From NCBI GenBank assembly GCA_900551705.1, contig URWY01000003.1:1-64000 (forward strand): a DNA stretch of 64,000 nucleotides, given 5' to 3'. A model generated the notes under the pieces. It saw nothing but the letters and a program-made list of their open reading frames with translations. It did no database searches and was not told the origin of the DNA. Below, piece by piece: positions 45,098-53,521 of this stretch (positions are counted from its first letter, which is position 1; every line of letters starts with the position of its first letter). The DNA comes from an uncultured Bacillota bacterium (GTDB lineage Bacteria > Bacillota > Clostridia > Christensenellales > UBA1242). The translations under genes were made by a program, and so were the position numbers.

Positions 45098-46270
45098 ATG
45101 GAAAAGAAAATAACTCAGGAATTTCTTAAAGAATTAGGTATTTATGAATTACGCGAACTTGCAAGGCAGGTTGGCGTGGAGTCCCCAACAACAAAAAAGA
45201 GAGCGGAACTTTGTGAGCATATTTTGAAAATATCTTCAGGAGAAATGCAACCTACAACCACAAATTCAAACAAGGGTAGACCGCCGAAATCGGTATCTAG
45301 AGTGCTTGGCATTGCCCAAGAAGTCTTTCCAAAAGGCTTGTTAAATTTGAAATCGCAAACCAAACAAAATGAGTTTTGTTATTCTAACATTTTGAAATTC
45401 TCACAATCACAATTTACAGATTTTAACAGAAAAGACGAGCATTTTGTTCAAGGCTACATCAAAATATATCAAGGCAAATATTATGTTTTAAATCATGAAA
45501 TATATCCTTTTAATTCAACAAAAGTTATTTATGTTCCAGATAATTTTATAGACGAACTTTCGCTTAGAGAAGGAGATAAAATTGAAGGAATTGCAAATCC
45601 TGTTAAAGATGATGAAGAGTGCGGAACACTTTCACAAATTAACTTTGTTAATGATAAAGAAATCGCAAATCATTTAGCAATTAGAAAAAATTTAGACATA
45701 AATCTTGCTCAAAAAACAAGTGAAAAAATCAATATATTAGGGAATGAAATTTACAAAGGTTCGAGAATTCTTTTTAATTCACAAAACCCACAATTGGCAA
45801 CTGAAATGCTTGTTGATATGGTAGATAATGACGAAAGCAAAACGAAATACATTTTTGTTGGCGCAGAACTTTCACCAGAAAACTTATTTTTCTTTCAATC
45901 AAGGCAAAAAATTGATAAATTCATGACAGGTTATGGTCAAGAATTGCAACTTGTTTCTCAAAATATAAACAATGCTATTAAGTATGCTGAAACTTTGCTA
46001 AGAGATGGAAATAAAATCAACTTTGTAATTTTTGATTTATATGGTCTTTTAAACAGCCTAGATATGTTCTATGCAAGCGAGCCATGCGGCGAATTTCATG
46101 ATCACAAAGTCAACACAATTTTGCACATTAAAAAACTTGTTGGCCTTGGCAGAGCAATATCGGAAGATGCTTTCATAAACACAATTTCTGTTATTTTTGA
46201 AAAAGATAAAGATAAAACTTTTGTGAAAGATGAATTAGACAGCATTATCACAGAAGAAATTGATAAATAA
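45098..46270 (+). CDS. Rho-like protein with degenerate ATPase domain
   Basis: The 390 aa follow the plan of transcription terminator Rho. A Rho_N helical domain (about 5-47: KELGIYELRELARQVGVES) is followed by a short linker and an OB-like RNA-binding domain (about 115-185: VQGYIKIYQGKYYVL, KVIYVPDNFIDELSLREGDKIEG). The ATPase core then starts at INILGNEIYKGSRILF, where Rho has APIGKGQRGLIV. The Walker A GKT is replaced by NPQLATE (230-236), so neither the Gly nor the Lys remains. A Walker-B-like FVIFD (309-313) survives. Q- and R-loop motifs and the GTG segment are not recognisable. It is probably inactive as an ATP-driven translocase. Function is unknown; an RNA-binding regulator is possible. 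A second, canonical rho would be expected elsewhere if Rho activity exists. Confidence 0.7.
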   Translation: MEKKITQEFLKELGIYELRELARQVGVESPTTKKRAELCEHILKISSGEMQPTTTNSNKGRPPKSVSRVLGIAQEVFPKGLLNLKSQTKQNEFCYSNILKFSQSQFTDFNRKDEHFVQGYIKIYQGKYYVLNHEIYPFNSTKVIYVPDNFIDELSLREGDKIEGIANPVKDDEECGTLSQINFVNDKEIANHLAIRKNLDINLAQKTSEKINILGNEIYKGSRILFNSQNPQLATEMLVDMVDNDESKTKYIFVGAELSPENLFFFQSRQKIDKFMTGYGQELQLVSQNINNAIKYAETLLRDGNKINFVIFDLYGLLNSLDMFYASEPCGEFHDHKVNTILHIKKLVGLGRAISEDAFINTISVIFEKDKDKTFVKDELDSIITEEIDK

Positions 46271-46290
46271 TAAAATTATTGTTAATAATT

Positions 46291-46330
46291 AGAGCATGAA
46301 AAAGTCAATATTTTCCATGCTCTTTGTTTT
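46291..46330 (+). terminator. Terminator-like hairpin covering the next start codon
   Basis: AGAGCATG (46291-46298) pairs with CATGCTCT (46316-46323), extended by A/T pairs inside, and TTGTTTTATTT follows. It lies 20 bases after the Rho-like stop. The ATG of the next gene is within the left arm, so it may both end the upstream transcript and mask the start. Confidence 0.6.
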
Positions 46331-46793
46331 ATTTATCGCTCTGATTTATCTAGCATTACTTATTTTGTCAGTGTTTGGCGTCATATTTCCATTTTATAAA
46401 AACTGGTTTTCGTTTGGGCTTATAGCGCTTTCATTAACGCTATTTCCGCGTTATGTCTTTTACGGCATAGACACAAATTTATGGGTGGGATTGGTGTTGA
46501 TTTTATGTGGAGCATTTGGAATTGTCTCCGAATTTTACAAGTTGAATTTAGTTTATAACTTTGTTGGATATATATTTTCTTTTGGAATTTCATCGTTGAT
46601 AATTTTCTTGTTTTTTCGACAAATTTTTCACCTTAAAATATTTACATTTGCACTTTTGTTTGATATAATCTTAGTTGTATATGCAAATGGGCTGCTTAGT
46701 TTATGGGCAATGATTTCGCTGCTTGTGCTTACAGCCGTTATCGCAACTATATTTGCAGTCAAAGCAATAATATCAAACACGAGGAAAGTATGA
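46296..46793 (+). CDS. Hypothetical integral membrane protein, 165 aa
   Basis: Five hydrophobic segments (about 5-30, 38-52, 62-80, 90-110, 115-158) with few charged residues and no family motif that I recognise. It has no Shine-Dalgarno sequence; AATAAT lies six to seven bases upstream, and the ATG is within a hairpin arm. Its stop overlaps the ATG of the DivIVA-like gene (ATGA), so the two are coupled. It may be a membrane partner of that coiled-coil protein (inference). Confidence 0.65.
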   Translation: MKKSIFSMLFVLFIALIYLALLILSVFGVIFPFYKNWFSFGLIALSLTLFPRYVFYGIDTNLWVGLVLILCGAFGIVSEFYKLNLVYNFVGYIFSFGISSLIIFLFFRQIFHLKIFTFALLFDIILVVYANGLLSLWAMISLLVLTAVIATIFAVKAIISNTRKV

Positions 46794-47608
46794 AATTTTC
46801 TAATCAAAAAAATGGTTATAATAGGGAAGAAGTAGATAAATTTCTTGCTGAATTAGCAAAAGAAAAAGAGCAACTTATTAACGAAAAAGACGAAGAAATC
46901 GCAAAACTTAAAGGCGAGATATCTGTTATTCAAGGGAAAAGTGACTCTATCGCACTTGCGTTGACTGCGGCAGTTGATAAAGCAAAAGACATAGAAGAAA
47001 GTTCTAAAAATATTTACAAACTTAAAATTGAGCAACTAACAATTTTATATACAAAATGGGAAACACTCCTTAACGAAATGTTAAGGAAATATCCTGCTAT
47101 TAGTGAAGTGTCTAATGTTAAGGAGGATATGCTTAAATTGAAAAATTCTATAAACAGTGCTTTGAAAGACGACTTTAATGTTGAAATTATGAACACAAAT
47201 CCCGCAACAGACCCAATTAGGGCACTTTTAAATAAACTTACAGGACTCAAAGCAAAGAGTTTGCAAGACAAAAAAGAGCGTCAAGTTAAAATTGAGCGCA
47301 AAGTTAAAGTCAGCGCAGAAGACAAAACAGAACTTGTTAAACTTGAAGAAAAAGCACCAAATATTAAGCCAATTATAGACATTAAATTATCAGAAAATGA
47401 CAACGAAAAGTATGAAAATTTGGTTGATAAGTTTTTAGATTCTGATGACGAAAATGACAGCGCATTTGCAAAATCTTTAACAGTGAATAAACCTACAACA
47501 TCGGCGTTTGTTCCAAATGAAACGGGCTTTGATTTAAATGAGTGTATTAATCCAACGGACGATTTGACCGAGATAATGAAGTCATTTGATTTTTATGAAG
47601 CAAATTAA
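46790..47608 (+). CDS. DivIVA/GpsB-like coiled-coil protein, 272 aa
   Basis: I choose ATG 46790 after GAGGAAAG. The first residues, KFSNQKNGYNREEVDKFLAELAKE, match the DivIVA membrane-binding motif (FxxxxxGYxxxEVDxFL). A coiled coil follows (about 20-60: EKEQLINEKDEEIAKLKGEIS), then a helical middle and an acidic, probably disordered C-terminus (about 210-272: DSDDENDSAF, NPTDDLTEIMKSF). DivIVA-type proteins mark curved membranes or division sites. It is coupled to the membrane protein upstream and closed by a terminator. Confidence 0.75.
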   Translation: MKFSNQKNGYNREEVDKFLAELAKEKEQLINEKDEEIAKLKGEISVIQGKSDSIALALTAAVDKAKDIEESSKNIYKLKIEQLTILYTKWETLLNEMLRKYPAISEVSNVKEDMLKLKNSINSALKDDFNVEIMNTNPATDPIRALLNKLTGLKAKSLQDKKERQVKIERKVKVSAEDKTELVKLEEKAPNIKPIIDIKLSENDNEKYENLVDKFLDSDDENDSAFAKSLTVNKPTTSAFVPNETGFDLNECINPTDDLTEIMKSFDFYEAN

Positions 47609-47633
47609 CAGCAATTAACTTGCTGTTTTTTAT
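47608..47633 (+). terminator. Intrinsic terminator of the DivIVA-like gene
   Basis: A 7-bp stem (ACAGCAA / TTGCTGT) with a 5-nt loop and a T-run overlaps the stop codon. Confidence 0.85.
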
Positions 47634-47664
47634 TTATGTAAATTTTTTATGTGTGTAAAATTGT

Positions 47665-47693
47665 TTGACAACTCAACGCTAAAAAGTTAAAAT
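47665..47693 (+). promoter_or_regulatory. Strong promoter of the TasA-like gene
   Basis: TTGACA (perfect -35) and TAAAAT are exactly 17 bp apart, about 30 bases before the ATG. Confidence 0.85.
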
Positions 47694-47722
47694 AAAAATA
47701 TAAAATCAAAAATGGGGGAAAC

Positions 47723-48463
47723 ATGAAACAAAAAACTTTGCATAAAGTGTATATTTCAATAATTGCAGTGCTTATTTTGCTGCTTGTTTCTTCAATCGTA
47801 ATGGGCGTAACAGGTGCTTGGTTCGGTTCTAATAGAGAAATCTCCGGCAAAGTAAACCTAACTCCTGGCATTAAAGTTGATTTTGGCTATAACACGCCAA
47901 ATCCAACAATAGATTATGACGAAAACACACAAGAATTTTGGCTTTTAAAATACGATGTTAATTCGTATTCAGATTTGAATGACGAAACAACAATTTCAAG
48001 GCTTGATGTGCATAATGTAAGGCCTAACGGCAAAATTGCCGTTGTAAATCCTGTTATGACATCACTTACAACAGACAATTTCTATTTGCGTGCTAAAATC
48101 TTGTATAGAGATGAAATTACAGGCAATTTATTAACAAATGAACAAATGTTGGAGGCTTTTGGCAATTTAAGTCCGCTTAAATTTGGCGAAAACTGGCTTG
48201 TTGATGAAAATGGCGAGTGGGCGTATTATGTTGGAAATAAAACAGAATGGACTGGCGGCAAAGCAAACGCTGGTGACCTTTTGTTGATTGAAGAATATAT
48301 GCAAGTTTCATTTTTAAAAACATCAACAGTGAACGCAATTAAATTTTCACCATTTGAAATAGCAGGCGGCACAGTTGAACACTTTTCATTCACAGGTTTC
48401 AATGTTATTTTGCAAATTCAAGCGATTGAAGCGGCTTATGTAAATGAGCAATTTTTCGCTTAA
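47723..48463 (+). CDS. TasA/camelysin-like secreted protein, 246 aa
   Basis: Residues 9-30 are a signal/membrane helix, directly followed by TGAWFGSNREISGKVNLTPGI. This matches the start of SipW-dependent TasA-type proteins (AxFxDxExSxNxFxxGxLxL). Later blocks are VVNPVMT (107-113), FYLRAKI (120-126), DENGEWAYYV (161-170) and IQAIEAAYV (232-240). The same blocks occur in order in the first 240 residues of the giant protein at 5710. TasA proteins form extracellular fibres in Bacillus biofilms, so a fibre subunit is plausible. No SipW-type signal peptidase is in the window. GGGGGAAAC precedes the ATG, giving a strong translation start. Confidence 0.65.
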   Translation: MKQKTLHKVYISIIAVLILLLVSSIVMGVTGAWFGSNREISGKVNLTPGIKVDFGYNTPNPTIDYDENTQEFWLLKYDVNSYSDLNDETTISRLDVHNVRPNGKIAVVNPVMTSLTTDNFYLRAKILYRDEITGNLLTNEQMLEAFGNLSPLKFGENWLVDENGEWAYYVGNKTEWTGGKANAGDLLLIEEYMQVSFLKTSTVNAIKFSPFEIAGGTVEHFSFTGFNVILQIQAIEAAYVNEQFFA

Positions 48464-48537
48464 TTAAATTCATATAAAATTTGTCAAAAAAATCAATTTT
48501 TTTGTAATTTCCTATTTTAAATTTTAAATAAATGTGT

Positions 48538-48590
48538 TATAATCAAATAGTATTAAAAATAGAGTTAAATTTTTAACTTTATTTTTTGTA
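48538..48590 (+). promoter_or_regulatory. ftsK -10 box and possible leader attenuator
   Basis: TATAAT at 48538-48543 is followed about 18 bases later by AGTTAAA (48563-48569) and TTTAACT (48572-48578), then TTATTTTTTG. The small AT-rich hairpin with T-run in the leader looks terminator-like. Weak evidence. Confidence 0.35.
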
Positions 48591-48613
48591 GAAATAGTTT
48601 AACGGAGATTGTT

Positions 48614-51532
48614 GTGGCTAAGGAAAAGAAGGTTTCTAGGAAAAAAGTGCGTTTGATTGTTGGCATAGGTTTGATCACTCTTTCAACCCTATGTTTTATT
48701 CCATTGTTCACGGGGCTTATCGGCTTTTTGAAGCACTTTTTGCTTGGTACTTTTGGCCTTTTCGCTTATCCGCTTTTTGTTTTAACATTTGTAATCGGTT
48801 TAGCACTTATTAATAAAAGGCATTATGTTATGCCTGCAAAATATATCGTTTACATTTCTTGCTCGCTTATCAGTTTGCTTGCAATCATTCAAATGGCTAT
48901 CATGCACAAATTTGAAGGCAAATTTTTTGAATTTTTAGGCGCTTGCTACACCAAACAATTAACACCTGGCGGAATTATTATCGGCATATTTTTAGCACCA
49001 ATTAAATACACGCTTAACAACATCGGCGCGTATGTTATTTTTTCAATTTTATTTATTGTTTTCACTTGGTTGACAGTTGACTTTTTGATTTATATGAGAA
49101 AAAATGCCGACAAAGGAAAAGTCATAAAAGTTGTTAAAGACAAACAAGAACAAGAAGAAATTGTAAAGCCAAAAGAGAAAAAAGAAAAAGTTGTTGAGAA
49201 AAAGGAAGTCAAACAACCAGTTGTTAACGAAAAGAAAGGCGAATGGGTTGTTGATAGTGAAGGCAACTTGATTGGCAGGGAAGGTGAAGAAATAACGACT
49301 CTTTCAAAGTTGGATAGAGCGATTGAGAAGAGAAAGAAAAAAGAAAAAGAACCTGAAACAAAAATAACTTTAAATGCAAAAATTGAAGAAGAAAACAATT
49401 CCGAAATAAATGCAAAAAGAAAATTGGGGCTTATAAAAAGTGGCGTTATTGAAACAAGTGAGAACATTGCAAAAGAACCAGCAACACCACTGCAACAAAA
49501 ATTGCAAAATCATGAGATTTCAAGAAAAGACTATATTTTGACACCACCAAACTTTTTAGATGTTGTTTCCTATGCAAATAAAACACCAAAAGTTGTAAAC
49601 GAAAGCGTATCAAACAATTTCGCAAGTGAAATGAACGCTACAATTGCATCAATGAAACAAGAAAGCAGTCAAATCACAGAACCAGAAAAGGTTTTCCACG
49701 AAGATGGCATCAACTTTTTCAAAAACAGAATTACAGAAAACAAAGGCAAAAATTTTGATAGTAGCATAAATTTTGTTGACTTAGATAATGTTGACTACGA
49801 TAATCACGCAAATTTTCATAATCAACATCAACTTAATGATGAACACGAAGAAGATAACGAAATAGTTGAAGAACACGAAGAAAATGTTGAAGAAGACAGC
49901 GTTTCAACCGCAAAAGCAGGGGAATTTATCAATCAAATTTTAGATGACGATAACAAAACCGTAAGTATCAAAGCGGAAGAAATCAAACCTAAGAAAGAAA
50001 GTGTTCAACTTGAAATTCAAGGGGCAGAAAAGAAAAGTCAAGTTGAAACACCAAAGAACTTTTACAAAAAACCACCAAAATATGTTCGTCCACCAATCGA
50101 TTTGTTGCAAACGATTGAAAACAACAATTTTGATATGCAAGCAAGCGTTCAAGAAAACGCACACAAACTTGAAGAAAGTTTGTTGAATTTCAATATTCCA
50201 GCAAAAGTTGTTAGAATTGTAATTGGCCCAGCAGTTACAAGATATGAACTTGAAATGCCAGCAGGCATTCCAATTAAGAAGATTTTGTCGCACCAAGACG
50301 ACATCGCATATTCAATCGCATCAAACGGGAATATCAGAATTGAAGCGCCAATTTTAGGCAGAAGTGCAGTTGGTATTGAAGTTCCAAACGATAAAATTTC
50401 AACAATTGGAATTAAAGAAATTATCAATTCAAGAGAGTTTATAGAAGCAAAACAACCATTAACTTTTGCTCTTGGCAAAGACATTAACGGCGATGTAAAA
50501 CTTTGCGATTTAGCAAAAATGCCACACCTGCTTGTTGCTGGAGCAACTGGTTCTGGTAAATCTGTTTGCTTAAACTCAATAATTATTTCACTAATTTATA
50601 GAACTTCACCAGAAGATTTAAGGTTAATTTTGATTGACCCTAAACGCGTTGAATTTTCAATATACGATGGCTTGCCACACTTGTTGCAACCAAGAATTAT
50701 TTCAGACATTGACAAAGCAATTAATGCTCTTAACTGGTCTATTGCGGAAATGGAAAGAAGGTTTAGCCTTTTCCAAAATGTTCGCGCAAGAAACTTAGCA
50801 GAATATAACATGAGCAGTGCAGTTGTTAATGGTGAACAAGAAAAATTGCCTCTCATCGTCATTATCATTGATGAGCTTGCAGACTTTATGATTCAAGCAA
50901 AGAAAGACCTTGAAGATAAAATCGCAAGGCTTGCAGCAAAAGCGCGTGCTTGTGGTATTCACTTAATTTTAGCAACTCAAAGACCATCTGTAAATGTCAT
51001 CACAGGAACAATTAAAGCAAACTTCCCATCAAGAATTGCCTTTGCAGTTATGAGTTATGTTGACTCAAAAACTATTATTGATGCTGCTGGCGCAGAAAAA
51101 CTTCTTGGTAAGGGCGATATGCTTTATTTCCCAAATGATAGGCCAGAGCCAACAAGAATTCAAGGTTGCTTTGTTTCAACAAAAGAAGTTGAACAAGTTG
51201 TTGAATATGTTAAAGCAAATAATCCTTCTGAATATGACATGGAAATTGCAAAAACTTTAACAGCATCACCAAAAGCATCGTTTGGAGATAACGCAACCGA
51301 AGGTTCATGTGATGAATTGTTGCCACTTGCGCTTAAATACATTATTGAAAATGGTCAAGCGTCAATTACAATGATTCAACGCAAATTTGAAGTTGGTTAT
51401 CCAAGGGCAGCAAGAATGTTAGACCAAATGGTAGAAGCTAATTATATTTCAGGCGCTGACGGCTCTAAACCACGCTCTGTTTACATCACAATGGAGCAAT
51501 GGGAAGAACTTTTCGGCGATGACGGAGAATAA
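48614..51532 (+). CDS. ftsK: DNA translocase FtsK/SpoIIIE
   Basis: A membrane-anchored DNA pump for chromosome segregation at the septum. The 972 aa have four N-terminal membrane helices (about 10-170), a long charged linker (about 175-490, Lys/Glu-rich) and the motor (about 500-880). The motor has Walker A GATGSGKS (about 642), DPKRVEFSIYDGLPHLL, Walker B VIIIDELADFM and ATQRPSVNVITGTIKANFPSRIAF (blocks ATQRPSVN and IKANFPSRIAF). The C-terminal gamma winged helix reads ASITMIQRKFEVGYPRAARMLDQM. It starts with GTG after CGGAG. In a spore former this protein could also pump DNA into the forespore. Confidence 0.96.
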   Translation: MAKEKKVSRKKVRLIVGIGLITLSTLCFIPLFTGLIGFLKHFLLGTFGLFAYPLFVLTFVIGLALINKRHYVMPAKYIVYISCSLISLLAIIQMAIMHKFEGKFFEFLGACYTKQLTPGGIIIGIFLAPIKYTLNNIGAYVIFSILFIVFTWLTVDFLIYMRKNADKGKVIKVVKDKQEQEEIVKPKEKKEKVVEKKEVKQPVVNEKKGEWVVDSEGNLIGREGEEITTLSKLDRAIEKRKKKEKEPETKITLNAKIEEENNSEINAKRKLGLIKSGVIETSENIAKEPATPLQQKLQNHEISRKDYILTPPNFLDVVSYANKTPKVVNESVSNNFASEMNATIASMKQESSQITEPEKVFHEDGINFFKNRITENKGKNFDSSINFVDLDNVDYDNHANFHNQHQLNDEHEEDNEIVEEHEENVEEDSVSTAKAGEFINQILDDDNKTVSIKAEEIKPKKESVQLEIQGAEKKSQVETPKNFYKKPPKYVRPPIDLLQTIENNNFDMQASVQENAHKLEESLLNFNIPAKVVRIVIGPAVTRYELEMPAGIPIKKILSHQDDIAYSIASNGNIRIEAPILGRSAVGIEVPNDKISTIGIKEIINSREFIEAKQPLTFALGKDINGDVKLCDLAKMPHLLVAGATGSGKSVCLNSIIISLIYRTSPEDLRLILIDPKRVEFSIYDGLPHLLQPRIISDIDKAINALNWSIAEMERRFSLFQNVRARNLAEYNMSSAVVNGEQEKLPLIVIIIDELADFMIQAKKDLEDKIARLAAKARACGIHLILATQRPSVNVITGTIKANFPSRIAFAVMSYVDSKTIIDAAGAEKLLGKGDMLYFPNDRPEPTRIQGCFVSTKEVEQVVEYVKANNPSEYDMEIAKTLTASPKASFGDNATEGSCDELLPLALKYIIENGQASITMIQRKFEVGYPRAARMLDQMVEANYISGADGSKPRSVYITMEQWEELFGDDGE

Positions 51533-51536
51533 TTTT

Positions 51537-52877
51537 ATGGCAAATGAAGAAATAACATTGGAAGATTTCAAAACTAAAAAAATTGCATATATTTCTTTGG
51601 GGTGTGACAAAAACAGGGTCGACCTTGAAGAAATGATGCAATCAATAGAAGATTTTGGTCTTAAAATGGTAAATATTGAAGATGCAGACATCGTGCTTGT
51701 TAATACTTGTGCGTTTATTTTACCAGCAAGACAAGAAGCAATCGAAAACATTTTGGAAATGATTGAACTCAAAAAACGCGGCAAACTCGAAAAAGTGATA
51801 GTAACTGGCTGTTTAAATCAAAGGTATTTAGAAGAACTTAAAAATTATCTTCCAGAAGTTGATGCATTTGTGCCAATCAAAGATAATAAAGATATAGTAG
51901 AGATAATTGCCGATACATATAATCTTGATATTGAAATCAAGAAAAAAAACGACAAGCAAAAAGCAATGGCTCCAAAGCACTTTGCATATTTAAAAATTGC
52001 TGATGGTTGCAATAATGGTTGTTCATATTGCACAATTCCAAGGATTAGGGGAAGATATCGCTCAGTGCCTTTTGAAGATGTTATCAAACGCGCAAAAGAA
52101 CTTGTAAGTGGCGGTGCGAAAGAGTTGATTATCGTTGCACAAGATGTGACAAGATATGGCATTGACCTATACAAAAAATATAGGCTCGTTGAACTTTTAA
52201 GAGAACTTTCAAAAATCAAAAATGTTAAGTGGATTAGGCTCCATTACTTGTATCCAGAACTTGTAACGGACGAACTTTTAGATGAAATTAACAATAACAG
52301 CAAAATTTGCAAATATTTGGATATTCCATTGCAACACATTGATGACAGCATCTTAAAAAGCATGAATAGGCGTGCTGGCGAAGCGGAAGTAAGGGCACTT
52401 TTGGACAAAATAAGAGCGAATTATCCAAACATTTGCATTCGCTCAACATTCATAATTGGCTATCCACATGAAACAAGCTTGAAATTTAAAAAATTAATCA
52501 ATTTCTTGAAAGAATACAAATTGGAAGAAGTCGGTTTCTTCCCTTATAGCCGCGAAGAAGGAACAAAAGCGTTCTATTTAAAAGGTCAAGTTTTTGAATT
52601 TATCAAGCGTAAACGCGTGAAAAAGATAGAACAAGTTCAAGCAGAAATCGCAAATGAAATCAACCAAAGTCAAATTGGTCAAGTTGTTGAAGTTGTCGTT
52701 GACGCTTTTGACAGCGAAGAAGGATATTTCATTGCAAGAACCGAAAAACAAAGTCCAAATGTCGATTTTAATGTCAAAATTGATTGCAGCGAGAATGTAG
52801 AAGTCGGTCAATTCTATAAAGCAAAAATTATCGGCTTTGAAGGATATTCTTTTATCGCCACAACTAAATTAGACTAA
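51537..52877 (+). CDS. rimO: Ribosomal protein uS12 methylthiotransferase RimO
   Basis: A radical SAM enzyme adding a methylthio group to an aspartate of ribosomal protein S12. I choose ATG 51537 (446 aa), with GGAG nine bases upstream inside the ftsK end. The UPF0004 domain begins ISLGCDKNRVDLE (SLGCPKNxVDSE in RimO). The radical SAM triad CNNGCSYC has C158, C162 and C165, followed by IPRIRGRYRS. The C-terminal TRAM-like domain is about 375-446. The DK replacing PK in the signature is a small deviation. Choice of RimO over MiaB rests on that signature. Confidence 0.92.
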   Translation: MANEEITLEDFKTKKIAYISLGCDKNRVDLEEMMQSIEDFGLKMVNIEDADIVLVNTCAFILPARQEAIENILEMIELKKRGKLEKVIVTGCLNQRYLEELKNYLPEVDAFVPIKDNKDIVEIIADTYNLDIEIKKKNDKQKAMAPKHFAYLKIADGCNNGCSYCTIPRIRGRYRSVPFEDVIKRAKELVSGGAKELIIVAQDVTRYGIDLYKKYRLVELLRELSKIKNVKWIRLHYLYPELVTDELLDEINNNSKICKYLDIPLQHIDDSILKSMNRRAGEAEVRALLDKIRANYPNICIRSTFIIGYPHETSLKFKKLINFLKEYKLEEVGFFPYSREEGTKAFYLKGQVFEFIKRKRVKKIEQVQAEIANEINQSQIGQVVEVVVDAFDSEEGYFIARTEKQSPNVDFNVKIDCSENVEVGQFYKAKIIGFEGYSFIATTKLD

Positions 52878-52927
52878 TCGTTTTGGAAATTTATAATTGT
52901 TTGATAAAATAAAATTAAGGAGTTTTT

Positions 52928-53521
52928 ATGACTATACCTAACAGAATTACATTAGCAAGAATAATTATGATACCATTGATGGCATTCTTTTACCTTGCAA
53001 CATTCATTCCTTACGGAAAAATCGTAGCACTTGTCCTTTTCATCGTTGCTGCTTTAACAGACTTCGTTGATGGCCACATCGCTAGAAAATACAACATGGT
53101 TTCAGACCTTGGCAAATTCTTAGACCCAATCGCAGACAAACTCTTAACTACAACCGCATTGATTTTGGTAATTTGTGATGGCACAGTTCCACAACCTTAT
53201 GGAGCAATCGCAGCAATCATCATTTTGGCAAGAGAATTTGCAATTTCAGCATTTAGACAAATCGCTGCAACAAAAAATTTTGTTATGGCAGCTGACTGGT
53301 GGGGCAAAATCAAAGCAAACCTTCAATTTTTCTCATTTGGCGGTTTAATGCTTTTGTCTTTCTTGTATAAAGACACAACTTATTCTGGTGTTGGAATTCA
53401 AGTTTTTGAAATCGTAAACTGGGTTTTGCTTGGTCTTGCAGTTCTTTTGACAATTATTTCAGGAATAAATTATCTTGTTAAAAATAGAGCAGTTTTAAAG
53501 AGTAATAAAGATGAAAAATAG
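52928..53521 (+). CDS. pgsA: CDP-diacylglycerol-glycerol-3-phosphate 3-phosphatidyltransferase
   Basis: Makes phosphatidylglycerophosphate, the first step to phosphatidylglycerol, in the membrane. The 197 aa carry IPNRITLARIIMIPLM at the start and the CDP-alcohol phosphotransferase motif spread over residues 39-70 (DFVDGHIARKYN, GKFLDPIADKLL). Five to six membrane helices are predictable. AAGGAG precedes the ATG. Its 3' end overlaps cinA by 11 bases. The order pgsA-cinA-recA is conserved in Firmicutes. Confidence 0.95.
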   Translation: MTIPNRITLARIIMIPLMAFFYLATFIPYGKIVALVLFIVAALTDFVDGHIARKYNMVSDLGKFLDPIADKLLTTTALILVICDGTVPQPYGAIAAIIILAREFAISAFRQIAATKNFVMAADWWGKIKANLQFFSFGGLMLLSFLYKDTTYSGVGIQVFEIVNWVLLGLAVLLTIISGINYLVKNRAVLKSNKDEK

